A stretch of DNA of 64,000 nucleotides from positions 33,868,164 to 33,932,163 of the forward strand of contig CM049315.1 in assembly GCA_026874595.1 (NCBI GenBank). Direction: 5' to 3'. This DNA comes from Sipunculus nudus (Eukaryota; Annelida; Sipuncula; Golfingiida; Sipunculidae). How positions within the stretch are numbered: the stretch's first letter is position 1; every line of letters begins with the position of its first letter. The notes under the pieces were generated by a model, which was not told the DNA's origin, did no database searches, and was given only the letters and a program-made list of their open reading frames with translations. A program made the position numbers and the translations under genes. Below are positions 1-12,508 of the stretch, piece after piece.

Positions 1-2255
1 GAAAACAGCCATTTAATACAGAGGTAACCCAAGAACAATTTGGTAATCCCCAAAAGAATTTTTTTCTTAATTGATTCTGGGGTAATATTTCTTGGAGAAT
101 TGATTTTTGTCACTAAAATGTTTATTGTAGATATTTAATGAAATAATTTTCATGAATTTGTTTATCTGAATATAATTGTGAAATTAATTATATAATAAAT
201 GATTTGTTTAAAAGATTAAATTGATCCACCAAGTTAAGTAAATCGTGCTTGCATATCAGCATAAATCAATAGAACTGGGGAACAAAGAATGTCCGTGTGA
301 TATTTGAATAAAAGTGAATATGTTATCTCTTCAAGGTATAAAGGAAGCTTGGAGTAGAAGCCTTTAGGTATTTTTACATGTGCTCATTTGCAACGTTTTT
401 CAGTTTAACACTGAGTGTACAATTGATCACTATGGATGATGTTGGCATGGGAGAATGTTTGTCCCACATTAAAATAATATGGTAAAAGAATGATTAAAAT
501 ATGAGTATTTCTGGGTATGAATTGCTCTTTAGCGTACAAAATACAAACAAGAACAGTGCTTGAGTAAACTTCATTGACAAAGGGTGATGCGTGGTTGATG
601 AGACCTATAGACTAAGACAACTTCAACATATATCAGTAAATATAAGGGAGCCTTTGTTTTAAGATGAAAGACTACTACATGTTCCTGTTAAAGTTTATTG
701 ATTTTGACATTTAGAACATACCCTGAGACGACACTTATTCCGACATTACATTTAACAGAATATAAACTTTCAATAAACAGTACACATTGTAACAAATGCA
801 TATAAATGTGTACCCCACATATCGTACTTGGAATTTAACATACCCTATACGGGAGTGCATATTCTCTATATCGTTATATAAAAGTCAATTCACTTAACCT
901 ATATCAGAACATGATCTGGTCAATGGAAGCAGTTACATAATGTCCCGCTTTCCCTCTAGTCAAAAGTCTCTTACATCAGGTTTACCGTGCATTTGCTACT
1001 TAATGTTGTTCTCAGTTACATTTCTTACATATGCCATGTTTATTACATGGAACTGAGAAAATATTTGCTGTATATACCAATAAATGTCGCTCCGTTCTCT
1101 ACAGTTGTATTATAAATGTCTGACTCTTTGTTATGAAATAACATAGGACATATCATGTTATTCGGTCAGTATAATGATATATTTTATAATGTGGTTTAAA
1201 TGTACATTTTCATACTAGTAATATCTAAGTAATTGTGAATGTAATCACATCATGTATCAGTGTGTATAATGATGCTTATTGCGTAAATATTACATATGAC
1301 TAGAGAGGTTTACTCCTCGATTATACCCCTTGATCATTTATCAAGACAAGTTCAGTTTCCAGAGATAAACTAAGGATGTACATAATTCATACTCTATAGC
1401 ACATCCAATGTAAGGCATTAAAATAAGGATTTGAAATGGGAACAGCAAAGATTAAGGGCGAGAAAACAAAAGCATTGATCCGCATATTATTTTTAACAGT
1501 GTATCAACAAAGTAACATCTTAATTTTTAAAGATTAAATACATATTCATGACAATTATCTAATAATTATTTAAAAACGACACTCTGATGGATGGAAATTT
1601 CATAGTTTTACATAGTTAAACATGTGATTCATACACATGGATTGATATTACTGCTGGCGTGATATATGGCCCAGATATATCAGTCGATGCAAGATAACTT
1701 ATATGATAATCCATAGCTTGGACAACATTTATTTATTATTGGTATGATTTTCGGTTGCTCTGGGAAGAATATCGATAAAAATAAATGAACTTGGCCAAAG
1801 GTATATACATCAAACATCCCCCAACCGGAAGGGGTGAAATATTAATTCTCTTTTAGCAAGACATAACCAGAACATGAAGTTGGCGCCCTCTACACATAAT
1901 AAATGCAAAATTATGGTAATTTATTAAACATTTTTAAAAATTTAAATGATTTTTGTGTTTTTATTTATTAATACTTGTTGGATTTTGTGTAGACATAAGT
2001 TATATCTTATTTACTTTGAATATTTTTTACCCGAAATACTTCACATCTTCTGTGTAAAGCCAATACATGTATTTATCATGTAAATAATACCACTAATTTA
2101 TTTAATTTTGCAAAGTTCTGTAAATTATTTAATTAAATATGTACACTAAAACCTTTCTGTGGCGGAAATTAATTCTACAGGAAAATTTACCCTAGAATCA
2201 TTCAAGAAAGATTATTATATTGTTCTTGGGTTACCCCAGTCTATAATGGCTGTTT
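1..2255. mobile_element. Non-coding DNA element with long terminal inverted repeats
   Basis: The first ~130 bases and the reverse complement of ~2130-2255 align well. Both start AAACAGCCATT, share GGTAACCCAAGAACAAT after a short variable stretch, and keep similarity through blocks such as GATTCT(G/A)GGGTAA and GAGAATT/TAGAATT. The interior is AT-rich with no convincing reading frame, so this is either a non-autonomous (MITE-like) DNA transposon or a deleted derivative. Target-site duplications cannot be judged because the left end coincides with the window edge. It lies just upstream of the acetyltransferase exon, probably in its intron. The superfamily is not assigned. Confidence 0.7.
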
Positions 2256-2359
2256 GCGAGTGAAATATAACCCTGGTTTTATTATAACTACAATTTATCA
2301 AAGATTGTTAAAGAAAAAATGCAAACATCAATTTTTATTTACATTATGAACCAAAGTTT

Positions 2360-2505
2360 TGATAAAGGCTATCCACATGTCAGAGCATATAGTAACATGA
2401 ATTGTTTACGAAACAATATATTTAAATTTATTGTTGATATAAGCAGGATAAAGGATTTCCACATATCAGAGCATATATTAACATGTATAGTTTACGAAAC
2501 AAACA
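2360..2505. repeat. Imperfect direct duplication, about 87-bp spacing
   Basis: A stretch containing CACATGTCAGAGCATATAGT and later GTTTACGAAACAA near 2370-2418 recurs near 2460-2505 as CACATATCAGAGCATATATT followed by GTTTACGAAACAA. It is non-coding and probably intronic. Confidence 0.6.
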
Positions 2506-2560
2506 ATAATCTATCACCATTCACAATATTAATGTTAGTAAAAAATGTTTGATTTTTCAG

Positions 2561-3272
2561 GATTTTGTATTGGGTTCCGTCATGGAGAGACCCGTCGCAG
2601 GATTGCCCATTTAGTGACCCGAAAGGACTACCGAAAAATTGGCATTGCACGTTCTCTTTTAAACAGTGTCCTTAAATATCTTCACGGGAGACAGATAAGT
2701 TTGGACGCCGGCCCAGGGATGAAAACTTTATATGCTAAGTTCGGGTTTACAAAGCATAATTTTGATTGCTACCCCATTTGTGGTAAGGTGGATCACGTGA
2801 CACTAGATCTTCTCAAGAGACCGTAAACGGATGTAACCTTGCGAGCCTTGGAAGACGTTGACATGGCTGATTTAGTCCGCTTTGACGCCAAGGTGAACTT
2901 AATTGCACGGGACGACTATCTACGGGGATGGGTAATACCTTCTCGCGCAGTAACACTTTGTGCTGTAAACAAAACTGGGCGAAGTCGTTGGATACATCGG
3001 AAAATGGGTCATGGAGAAAGGTGTTCACCGCATGGGTCCCTTTTATGCAAATGAGGATTGGGTCGCCCGGATGTTATGGAAGGCAATGGTTGGTCAGATT
3101 CCCAAAGAAGACGAAGTATACGCCAAGGTACCAAGCATATGCCCACGTGCAGTGGAACTCATTTCAAGCACACTCTGAAATTACCAAGATCCGACTGTAT
3201 AACATGGAGGAAACACAAATACCCTTTGACATGGTGTATGGGGTTACCGACAATGCCTGTGCAATTATATAA
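2561..3272 (+). pseudogene. GNAT N-acetyltransferase with YitH/HolE-type C-terminal domain, broken exon
   Basis: A splice acceptor (TTTTTCAG, ending 2560) opens a frame with a GNAT acetyl-CoA binding signature: DYRKIGIARSLL (R-x-x-G-x-A loop) followed by LYAKFGF, as in the GNAT core. After an in-frame TAA at 2824-2826 the same frame resumes with a stretch like the acetyltransf_18 domain (VRFDAKV, RDDYLRGW). The match then moves to a second frame from about 2990 (MGPFYANEDWVARML, IPKEDEVYAKVP) and to a third from about 3176, ending IPFDMVYGV with a stop at 3270-3272. The domain order is that of small animal GNATs which acetylate amines or amino acids. The N-terminal exons are not seen. One stop and two frameshifts indicate a pseudogene, though assembly errors could contribute. 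Family assignment is from motif recognition only. Confidence 0.72.
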
Positions 3273-3339
3273 TCCTAGCAGATCTAGATTGTGTAAGGCA
3301 TATGTAAATGATGCTGTGTTTAGTTTAAAAGTCAGCTGT

Positions 3340-3770
3340 TCTCCCTTAAAATTTACCTTTTCTATAACATTCCTTGCAGCATAATGCTATTCACGATGCT
3401 ATGATGCTAATTATAACTTTAAAGACAGCTCCTCATCTACCTTTTCTTTAGAATTCATGTAATTTCTTGCAGCGTTAAGCTGTAAGCAATGTAATGATAC
3501 TAAGTGCAAGTTTAAAGACAGCTTTTTGACTACCATTTCTTAAGAAATGTATGTAATTTCCTGGTTCGTAAAGCTGTGCGCAGTGTTAATGATGTATGTA
3601 ATTTCCTGGTTCGTAAAGCTGTGCGCAGTGTTAATGATGCTGTGTAATATTTTTAATCCAGCTGTTTACCTACTCTTTTTAAAGAATTTATGTCATTTCA
3701 TTAACAGAATTTTGCTTTGCGTATATAGTAATGCATGTCAGGTCATCCTGGTTATAAAGCCTCTGTGATG
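3340..3770. repeat. Degenerate ~100-bp tandem repeat with an exact 45-bp doublet
   Basis: Phrases such as TTTCTTGCAGCGTTAAGCTGT, TTTAAAGACAGCT and CTACC(T/A)TTTCTT recur about every 100 bases. Within it, 3547-3591 is repeated exactly at 3592-3636 (unit begins ATGTATGTAATTTCCTGGTT). The open frame across the doublet exists only because 45 is a multiple of three. Confidence 0.7.
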
Positions 3771-4265
3771 GATGTATGGGTTTGTTTATCTATAAGCTGT
3801 TAGTTAACACAGCTCTGTTGACAAAAAAACGTAAAATAAAGCAGTTAGTTGCATATTTGAGGGAGTTGAAAAGTCAAAAGTTGCAAGACGCTATTTGCAA
3901 ACTCTTGTCATCAAATGCCCTTGTTGCATGTGTTTGGACCCCACATGTTATAAATACTAGATATAAACGGAACGACCAGCCTGTGTGCAATTGGATAGAC
4001 GTTATCTGGCTAATGTATATAAAAGAATCGAGGAATTATTTTTTTAACAATCATATTTTGGAGTGAAATCTGACTTTACATCAATTATTTTATATATAAG
4101 AATTAAGGCATTTGTGCGTCTTCATATTTAAAATTAAATTTTGTGTCGTATTTCAGAAATATCTACTCTGACACTGACGGGACTTACTTTCAGTCTGGGG
4201 GGGGGGGGTTCACTGAATGGCTTCACCAAAACAAAACTACACCAGTTTAAAAATATATATTCAAT

Positions 4266-4311
<46 letters not shown>

Positions 4312-4600
4312 ATATACTTATACATATATAGTCTACTACATTCTCCTAGTAAAAATCAAGTAACTTATGGACGAAAATAAATAGAAAACAGCATGTAAGT
4401 GAATGCATAGGCTTAAATATGTACATATAATTTCAAAATACTAAAAAAAATGGGAAGATCAAATACTAAAACATTAAATAATTATTTTCTAAGTCATTGG
4501 TTAAAATCAATTGCATTTTAACATTCGAAAATTAACAAAATTTACTTTGATATTAAGCACCGTCATGTGTAAACTATTTCAGTAAACATGTTTAGTAAGT
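3771..4600. other. No recognisable gene; poly-G run and (TA)n microsatellite
   Basis: This AT-rich stretch contains a G run near 4198-4208 and a (TA)n tract at about 4270-4330. A 96-codon frame from 3776 has no recognisable motif and I do not call it. Confidence 0.6.
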
Positions 4601-5010
4601 TGAATCCCTCTTACACTATTATTTTACTTTAGCTTCCGTCTGAATCCCTCTTACACTTTTATTTTACTTTAGCTTCCGTCTGAATCCCTCTTTCACTTTC
4701 ATTTTACTTAAACTTCCATCTGAATTCTTCGTACACTATAATTCACTTGAGCCTCCTTTTGAAGCCCTCTTAAACTTTAATTTTTACTTCACCTTCCATC
4801 TGAATCCCTCTGATATTATTTTTTTTTACTTCAGCGTACGTCTGAATCCGTCTTACACTATTATTGTACTTCTTTGCCCATCTGGATCTCTCTTACAGAA
4901 TTGTTTTACTTCAGTGCCACTCTGGATCCCTCTTACAGTATTATTTTATTTCAGCGTCCATCTGAATTCCTCGTAGGCTATTATTTTACTTCAGCGTCCA
5001 TCTGAACATA
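4601..5010. repeat. 40-bp minisatellite, about ten units
   Basis: The unit begins TGAATCCCTCTTACACTATT and continues ATTTTACTTTAGCTTCCGTC. Unit starts lie at 4601, 4641, 4681, 4721, 4760, 4801, 4843, 4882, 4922, 4962 and a partial at 5002. The first units are nearly identical and divergence grows to the right. Confidence 0.9.
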
Positions 5011-6149
5011 AGTGGTTGTCAATATTTACTACGGCTGACAGGGGTTAATATCAGGTCGAGGCCACTTGTATTCCGCATATGTCGTACTCTTCACAAATGT
5101 ATATTTGGCAGACTGTAAGATATGCCATGCCATTGCTCTAATAAAAATTCCCGAGACAGACAGACTCGAGCTGAAGTTACTGTTCAGTTACAACTGACTT
5201 ATACTTCCAATCAATATTTCTTCATAACACTGCAGTTACCGTTCCTGAATCATATTCTCATCATAAACAAAATATTTTAAAAGAACCTTCATCTACACTG
5301 ATATTTAAATGATGTCTGAAATGATAATTGTAAAGAAAACTCCATTTTTCTCGTCATCGGGGCGTCTGTCATATTTATGATTTCATAAAGGAAACAGGGA
5401 CGATACATTAGACCCGAACACAGCCAGCGACCGTCACACACTGCGCATAATCATGTGAAAGCTCTTTTAACACTGCCCTTTTTTTAAAAAGAAAATATTT
5501 TATATCAATTTAATATATACACTATTGTCTTGCTGCCGTGGATTCTTTTCAAATGTACACTTGTTATATATACTGTTAGCATTAAAGGTAATATATCAGC
5601 ATCGAGACATGTACAGCCAGTGCTGGAATAAGTCGGTTTTACCTTGAGGCTTCAGCTATGACCAACCCATTGAGAGTTCATCTTCCTCCAGTTTTCCTCT
5701 CTAGCAAATCTGTTGCCGAAGATGGCGAAATGTTTAGGTTAGAAGCGTTTAAATGGAAATACTCCCAGTAGTTACCTGTTTTGATAGATTCGGAAATCGG
5801 CGAGATAAATCTATATAACATGGGTCACACTAGAGCTCGCACGTAGGTGCGACATTTCATAAAGAGCAAAATCTTCGATTCAACATGATTCAACATACAG
5901 CGTTCACTTTGCAAACGATAAGTGCCGCCACCTGAGTATGTGCCCAGTCAGGAACCCAACCATCAACACTCGGGAACACGTCTGCCATTTTGCCAGCTCT
6001 GTAAATGGAGATTTGTAGGATTCAGGTAGGGTCCTGTACATCTAATTTCTAATTAGAATCAGGCACGTATGAAACAAATAAAAATTCAACCATTACATAC
6101 TGTTTTTATCTCTCTTTATATATGCTAGTTGACGGTTTTCCTTGTCACT
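5011..6149. other. Intergenic or intronic, nothing recognised
   Basis: I see no long reading frame, RNA gene or clear repeat here. Confidence 0.5.
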
Positions 6150-6815
6150 GCATTACAGCCCACGGACTTCAAGCACCTTCTGTAATACTACCCACTGAGA
6201 CATAATACCTTCTGTATCATAGCCCACTGACTCTTTTAACCTACCAGGTACTGTATAACAGCTCCTAATCCTTATATTTGCAACATTACAGTCCACTGAA
6301 TCCAAGTACCTTCTGCAGTACTACCAACTGACTCCTTAAACCTGCTGTATAAAAGCTTCTAGTACTAATGCCTGCAACATTACAGTCCACTGACTACAAT
6401 TACCTTCTGCAGCCCCCGGTCCTAATACCTGCCGCATTGCAGTCCAATGACTCCAAGTACCTTCTCCATTACAGCCCATTGACTCCTAATAACTTCTGTA
6501 TTATAGCCCACTGACTCCCCTTAAACCTGGTGTGTAACAGCCCCTACTCCTGATACCTGCTGCTTTACAGCTGACTCTAAATACCATCTGCATTATAGTC
6601 AACTGGTTCCTTATCCTGCTGTATTACATCCATGACTAGCAGTATCTGCGGGTCAGTCTTTTCACCTTCTAAGTAATTAAGGTGACACTAGGTTGGCCAA
6701 TTTACCTGCTACATTACAACCCTCTAGTCTATTACCGGTACCTGCTGCGTAGCAGCTCCTAATCATAATACATGCTGCATTTCAACCCCCTAGTCATAAT
6801 ACCTAATGAATTGTT
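6150..6815. repeat. Degenerate tandem repeat built on a CATTACAGCCCACTGACTCC-like unit
   Basis: Phrases of the type (CAT)TACAG(C/T)CCACTGACTCC...AATACCTTCTG / CCTGCTG recur at irregular 35-60 base spacing. The array is old and diverged. Confidence 0.65.
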
Positions 6816-9540
6816 GGACAACTGTGCTTAATTCCAGGTATCCCACAGCTCTGTTATTCTGCTCCTAAAATGGAGGATCTCCGTATTATCATTTAAAAGG
6901 AGGTAAGAATAATGTCTTCTCAAAATGTGGCCTCTCATCATCTGTAAGGTAATATATTTTTAGCTTAGCTGACCACCATGATGCTGAGCGGTACCGGTGG
7001 ATCTTTGTCTGTCATTCCCCAAGCCGGCTGCCCTCTTGCAGGGTACAACTGTAGCCGCTAGGCCAAGAAATTTTAATAAAATAAAAAAAAATTCGCTATG
7101 CTATTTCTGCTATTGCCATATTTCACAAATCGGTCAAATTTTTAGGGGTATTAACGTATTAATCTTGAACTTGGTGTGCTCAGTGTAGAGGGGAGAATGA
7201 TACTTGTGGTGCCATCTGTTATTTTTACATTTTTATATTTGTTCGTTCATTTTCCACCACCACCACCACTGTGCATTCACAGAAAAAAAGGGCATAAACT
7301 CACACCATTGATCTAAGACATTTCCGGAATGCTGGTTGGACCAACATTCTTCTATTACATATTGGTTATCAAATGGAGCTAAGACTTTATTGAAATCTAG
7401 AATTGTGACCTTCAGTAAAAGTAATTTAGAGCTTGACTAATGTAGTTCTTGACCCTGTTGATGGTCCCCTTAAACATTGCAAGCCATGGAAGGCAGGTTA
7501 CATAATTATTATTTCACATGCCCTGTGATCATTTGTTCCTACTCATTTAGAATTTGACAAAGAATTAGTATTTAAGTATATTAAATTATATTATATATAC
7601 ATGTAATAAAACCGCCTGGAGATATATGTACACATTGTATACCTATTCATTCATTTGATGAAGGCACAATCATTGCCAAAAGTGAGATGAAAATCATTGT
7701 TGAATTTTTTAAATGTCAAAACCAAACATAAATTCTTTACTTATATGAAGCTTATCTAAAAGAAGATTAGATTTTATTAGATTTAAATGACTAAAACATA
7801 TTTCTATCCTAGGTGTTATAAATAAATTTTATATAAATGTTAGAGCTCCATTGAACCAAGGTATTTTGGTAATAATAAGACCTTTAAAATTGTACTGCCC
7901 ACTAAATACACAGAAAGAGCCTACTTACAGTGCTGTACACATGTACGACACAGGTATCTCACATCAACATGTGATGTTCAACACTGATAAGCACATTTCC
8001 GATCAGGGCTTCCTATCTGTATATCAGCAGTCAGCTTTCAATAGGCATAAAGGTATCTCAGCTTCAGTATTCAGAAATAGTTTTCCCGAGCACCTATTAC
8101 TTGGACTATGGGCCATTATATTTACAAGTAGGATCGGCGAAAGAGGAAACTGAAAAGGTAACAGAAATAGTCGATTAATGATCAGTAATTGCTTTACAGT
8201 AGATGGTAAAGGGTTTTTACCTGAAAGTAAAAAATATGCAGACTACTAGAAGTTTGTCTCAAGATCATGATGCTTGACTGCTGCATCCTACTGTAATTTA
8301 AGAATTCGGGCGTAGTAAAATAAACTGTATTCCATTTTAAACTTTGCAGATTCACGCCCGCTTGCCTCTATTCCGCAGATCGAATCACTCTTGTCCGCTG
8401 TTCTCAAAGTACCTTCTAGTTGCATCAGAGCGCCCTTGTCGTACCGTGGCAGGTTTGTTTGTCTTAGTGTCTCGAAACCTCTCATATAATTACAATGTAT
8501 TATGTTCGATCGTATGAATTTTGTACCGTTGTCTTAAGGGGAGGTTGATTTTGCCGCCGTATGTGCCTTTGTTCACGTTTTGCGCCTTTGACACCGGTGC
8601 CACGAACCTTCAACCCTAATTTGTATAAGCTGTCCCGAAGAATATATTATTTTATATTAATTTGAATATCCATTAAATGTTTCTTTCTCCATAAGAAATA
8701 TAAACCTGTTCATTTGCTGTCAGTATAATATATAATAGAGCATGCGTTGTCCTTGTTTTAATTGATTTTTGGGCAGCTACATATATATTATCCTTTCACT
8801 ACATTATACACTTCCCCCCCCTGCACACACTTACCCACACACACACAGACACATATATATATACATCGATAGATATATATAGTTAGATGGATCCCAGGCC
8901 TCTCTGTGTATTTGCACACTTTTTTATTGGAACCAGCGAAGTGACGTCACAGTAATGCTACCCACTACCCACTGTATGGTATACTTTCTTGTAATTCCTC
9001 CCTTGTCCTACGCGAGGAACATACCATTTCACATTTAGAGTCGCCCTTTACTTGAAATTAAAGAACATCATGGTTATTCATTCTGACTTAACATTTGTTG
9101 TTTAGTTAATCTTTGCATTCTTCCAATATTCCTGTCGACAAGTAGCGTCATATTGACCCTCTGGCATTACGACCAGATTACTTGCGCCAGAGTGTCATTA
9201 CATTTATGTCTGATGAACGTATTAATGAAGATGCAAATATTTTCGTCATTTCTGACAATGTTTCATGTATTCTGTTCTTTATGCTGGGAAGGACGAATAT
9301 TAAAGGCCCCATTATCAATCTTGACAGGCGGTTGGTATACAGGACAAACAAATGTAAACCAATAAATACTAGGTTTTACATCTTACCGATGTTGAATTTG
9401 TTAGCGGTTTAACTGTTGTTCTCCTGGTCTTTAAACACCAATTCGTTGGCCATCGGTGTCTGTCTTGCTTTTTTCCCCTTTATCAACACCTTGGCCTCAA
9501 TTTATTTAAATTTTCTGTATGGAAAACTGAGAGTCGATAG
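6816..9540. other. No recognisable gene; dinucleotide tracts
   Basis: Short frames at 7851-8153 (+), 8288-8485 (-) and 9153-9412 (+) show no family motif. Microsatellite sequence (C run, CA and TA repeats) occupies about 8812-8880. The last few hundred bases may include 5' sequence of the LINE that follows, but I cannot place its start. Confidence 0.45.
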
Positions 9541-9545
9541 GTATT

Positions 9546-9914
9546 ATGTTGGCAAATTGCCCTCCCTTAGAAGCCACTAGCTGGGATCGTGCCACGGATG
9601 CTCCCCCAGAGCCAAATCAGCGGGTTACCTGTTATGGTGGTCCAAGAACTGTAGACATATTTGTAAATAGAGTCAGTAATGATGTTCAGGATGATGAACT
9701 GAAAGAATATATTGTTAATGAAGGAGTAAATGTATTGCAAATTGAAAAAGAGTCTCATGAAGAATCTATGATGAAGTCATACAAGGTGCAGATAAGGGTG
9801 AATGATATAGAAAAGGTAATGAATGCAGATTTTTGGCCAGAGGGTATTGGGTGTAGAAAATTTTTTACAAGAAGGCGTGACAATAGCAATAGTGGTAAAA
9901 ATAATCTGCATTGA
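9546..9914 (+). CDS. LINE ORF1 C-terminal part, RRM-like nucleic-acid binding protein
   Basis: The 122-residue frame has the pattern seen in ORF1 proteins of several invertebrate LINEs: a beta strand TVDIFVNRV, an acidic helix DDELKEYI, a second strand with SYKVQIRV, and the phrase FWPEGIGCRKFF near the end. This resembles a divergent RRM fold, which in such elements binds the element RNA. The usual ORF1 protein is longer and often begins with a zinc finger or coiled coil, so this is probably a 5'-truncated remnant or begins upstream in another frame. Its stop (9912-9914) precedes the ORF2 ATG at 9917 by two bases, typical of tightly coupled LINE ORFs. Confidence 0.6.
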   Translation: MLANCPPLEATSWDRATDAPPEPNQRVTCYGGPRTVDIFVNRVSNDVQDDELKEYIVNEGVNVLQIEKESHEESMMKSYKVQIRVNDIEKVMNADFWPEGIGCRKFFTRRRDNSNSGKNNLH

Positions 9915-9916
9915 TC

Positions 9917-11339
9917 ATGGCGGCACTGACAACTCCTACAAAACTCAGTTGTATATCATATAACCCTACGGGTGTTATCAATGATACAAAAAGATCATAT
10001 ATAGGGAATCTTATTGAAACAAACCATGTTGATTTTATATTTTTGCAAGAGACCTGGTTGCTTGGTGAACGAGAGCCATTACTAGCCACTATTCATAAGG
10101 ATTTAATGTTTAATGCTCAGACAGGTATGGACAGCTCAAATGTGTGGTCGCCCATACGGTGGAGTGGCCATCCTATGGCACCAGTCACTCTCAGGCCGTG
10201 TGCGTACTGTAAATGTTAAGTCAAATCGTCTGTGTGCTATATCCTTACAACTGTCAGATGTTTTTAATGTTATATTAATTTGTATTTATTTGCCGTGTGA
10301 CAATCGATCACAAACAGAAGCTGATCAGGAATTTATTGATACTTTGAGTGAGCTTCAGCATATTTTAGAAACACATTATGCAAATGCTGTTATCATTGGT
10401 GGAGATTGTAATGTTGATCTTAATAGATCTAATGCTCACACAAGGTACTTAAAAAGTTTTTGCAGCACCCATCAGCAATATTTTGCTTGGGACAGTCCAG
10501 ATGCTGTGCTAGATCATACTTATATGAATTGTGAGGGAGTGGGCATATCCACTATTGATCACTTTATATGTTCCGGTAATATTTACAAATCTATCTCACA
10601 TGTTGGAATTATCGATGATCCATTGAACGCTTCCAGTCATAGTTCTGTATTTTTTAAACTTGATATTGATGCAGGTCAGTATTACATGGTGAATAATGTG
10701 ATGACTTTCAAGAAAACACAATATGATTGGGTTAACACAACTGAGAAGGAGATCACAGAATATAAGAATGCTTTAGATATGAACCTTAAGGACATTTGCA
10801 TCGCTAGTAATCTTTTGACATGTAAAGATAATGCGTGCTCATTATCTGAGCATAAGAAAAGTATTGATGTTTTATATGCAGATATTGTGAATAGCTGTGT
10901 CAGTGCAAGTAATCAGTGTCTACCGTTTAAAAAATCACCTAGGTGTAAACTTAAGCAAATACTATACTGGTCGGAGCATGTTAAGCCTTTTAAAGAACAA
11001 GCACTTTTCTGGCATCGGCTGTGGATCCAAAATGATCGTCCAACTGTTGGACATGTAGCCACCTCAAGACGTAGAACTCGAGCCCACTATCATCGGGCTG
11101 TGAAGCAGTGTAAACGAAATGAGGATATTTTACGAAAACAAAGCATGGCAGAAATGCTTTATAACAGTTGTGATAGAGACCTGTGGGCGGAGATTAGGAA
11201 AATTAGATCAGGTGGTGCTGTGCAAACTAAGGTTGTTGACAATAAATGTTTATGTAATGAGATTGCCAATCATTTTGGGAAAAATACGAGGATTTGTATA
11301 ATAGTCTCCATGACAACGCAGATGATCTTAATGCATTAG
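9917..11339 (+). pseudogene. LINE ORF2, endonuclease and linker region (frameshifted)
   Basis: The exonuclease-endonuclease-phosphatase fold is visible. It has FIFLQETW (catalytic Glu), RPYGGVAILW, IIGGDCNVDL (in place of the usual GDFN), STIDHF and SSHSSV (the catalytic His region, with the expected Asp lost). The domain nicks target DNA for target-primed reverse transcription. The frame starting at ATG 9917 shifts near 10140-10147. It continues to about 11285, where a second shift moves the downstream protein into the frame used by the reverse transcriptase. The Cys in GDCN and the missing Asp of SDH may be decay or lineage features. Confidence 0.82.
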
Positions 11340-12508
11340 AAGATATGACAATGCAAAGGATACATGTGACTGATAATTTTTGTATAGATGTCTCAGATGT
11401 GAAAAGGGCAGTTAAGCATTTAAAGAGGGGAAAATCTGATGGCAGAAATATTTTACAATCTGATCATATAATTCAGGGCCCTGATCGTCTGTATGTTTAT
11501 CTGTCAATTCTGTTTCAATTTATGATCTCCCATGGACATGTTCCCAAAGATATGAATACATATGTAATTGTACCCATACCTTAAGATCGTAAGGGTGATC
11601 CCACGTGTAGTGACAATTATAGGGGTATCTCTTTAGCTAGTAGTTTGAGTAAGTTGCTCGATATTGTAATCATCAATAAGACTGGAAATAAACTCAGTAC
11701 CTCCTCATTACAGTTTGCATTTAAAAAGGGCCACTCAACTAACATGTGCACAGTAGTCCTAAAGGAAACAGTTCGACATTACATATGGAATGGTTCACCA
11801 GTGTATTCTTGTTTTGTTGATGCATCTCGTGCATTTGATAAAGTTAATATTCCTAAGTTGTTCGGAATGTTATTGGAACGAAATATTCAGCCTGCTATCA
11901 TTCGAGTCCTAATTGATATGTACAAGACTCCTGTAATCAAAACTAAATGGGGTGGAGTTGAATCCGAAGAGTTTGGAGCCAGTAATGGTGTGCGGCAAGG
12001 AGGAGTCTTGTCTCCTATTCTGTTTACTATATATATTGATGAATTACTGAATCGGCTTAGAAATAAAGGTATTGGATGTTATGTTGGTAGCCATTATGTA
12101 GGAGCATTAGGCTATGCTGATGATCTCACATTGTTAAGCCCCAGTAGGTCAGGCCTTCAAGAAATGTTGAAAGAATGTGAACGTTTTGCAATAGAATATG
12201 ATATGGTTTTCAATCCAAAGAAAACAAAATGTGTTTTGTTCAAAAAGGGTTCAGCAGTTAAGCCAGAAAACGTATGCTTAAATGGGGTTCCTATAGAATG
12301 GGAGGAATCTGTGCAGTACCTAGGAAATATGGTAAGCTCAGACTTATCAGATCATCATGATATAATAAATAAAAGGGGCAAATTTATCTCAGGCTCTAAT
12401 GTTCTAATGTCTAACTTTGGATGTATGTCGACGAGGGTTGTAAATAAGTTATTTCATTCCTTTTGTTGTTCATTCAATGGCTGTCAGTCCTGGATATTAC
12501 AGCATTAA
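11294..12508 (+). pseudogene. LINE ORF2, reverse transcriptase domain (one internal stop)
   Basis: Reverse transcriptase motifs appear in order: KSDGRN near the start, NYRGISL, FVDASRAFDKVN (first catalytic Asp), NGVRQGGVLSPILFTIYIDEL, GYADDLTLL (catalytic YADD box), FNPKKTKCVLF and VQYLGNMV. An in-frame TAA at 11582-11584 interrupts the sequence just before the NYRG box, and the same frame continues afterwards. The domain copies the element RNA at the nicked target. The YADD residues and surrounding motifs are intact, so the lesion count is low and insertion was probably not ancient. Confidence 0.92.

Noticed and set aside
3776-4066. 96-codon plus-strand frame
   Set aside because: Lysine-rich text in AT-rich DNA, no motif; probably chance.
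4601-5010. CRISPR array
   Set aside because: Regular 40-bp periodicity but the whole unit repeats with no unique spacers; the context is a eukaryotic minisatellite. The same holds for the 38-bp and 68-bp arrays.
7851-8153. 100-codon plus-strand frame
   Set aside because: No known motif or splice context that would support an exon.
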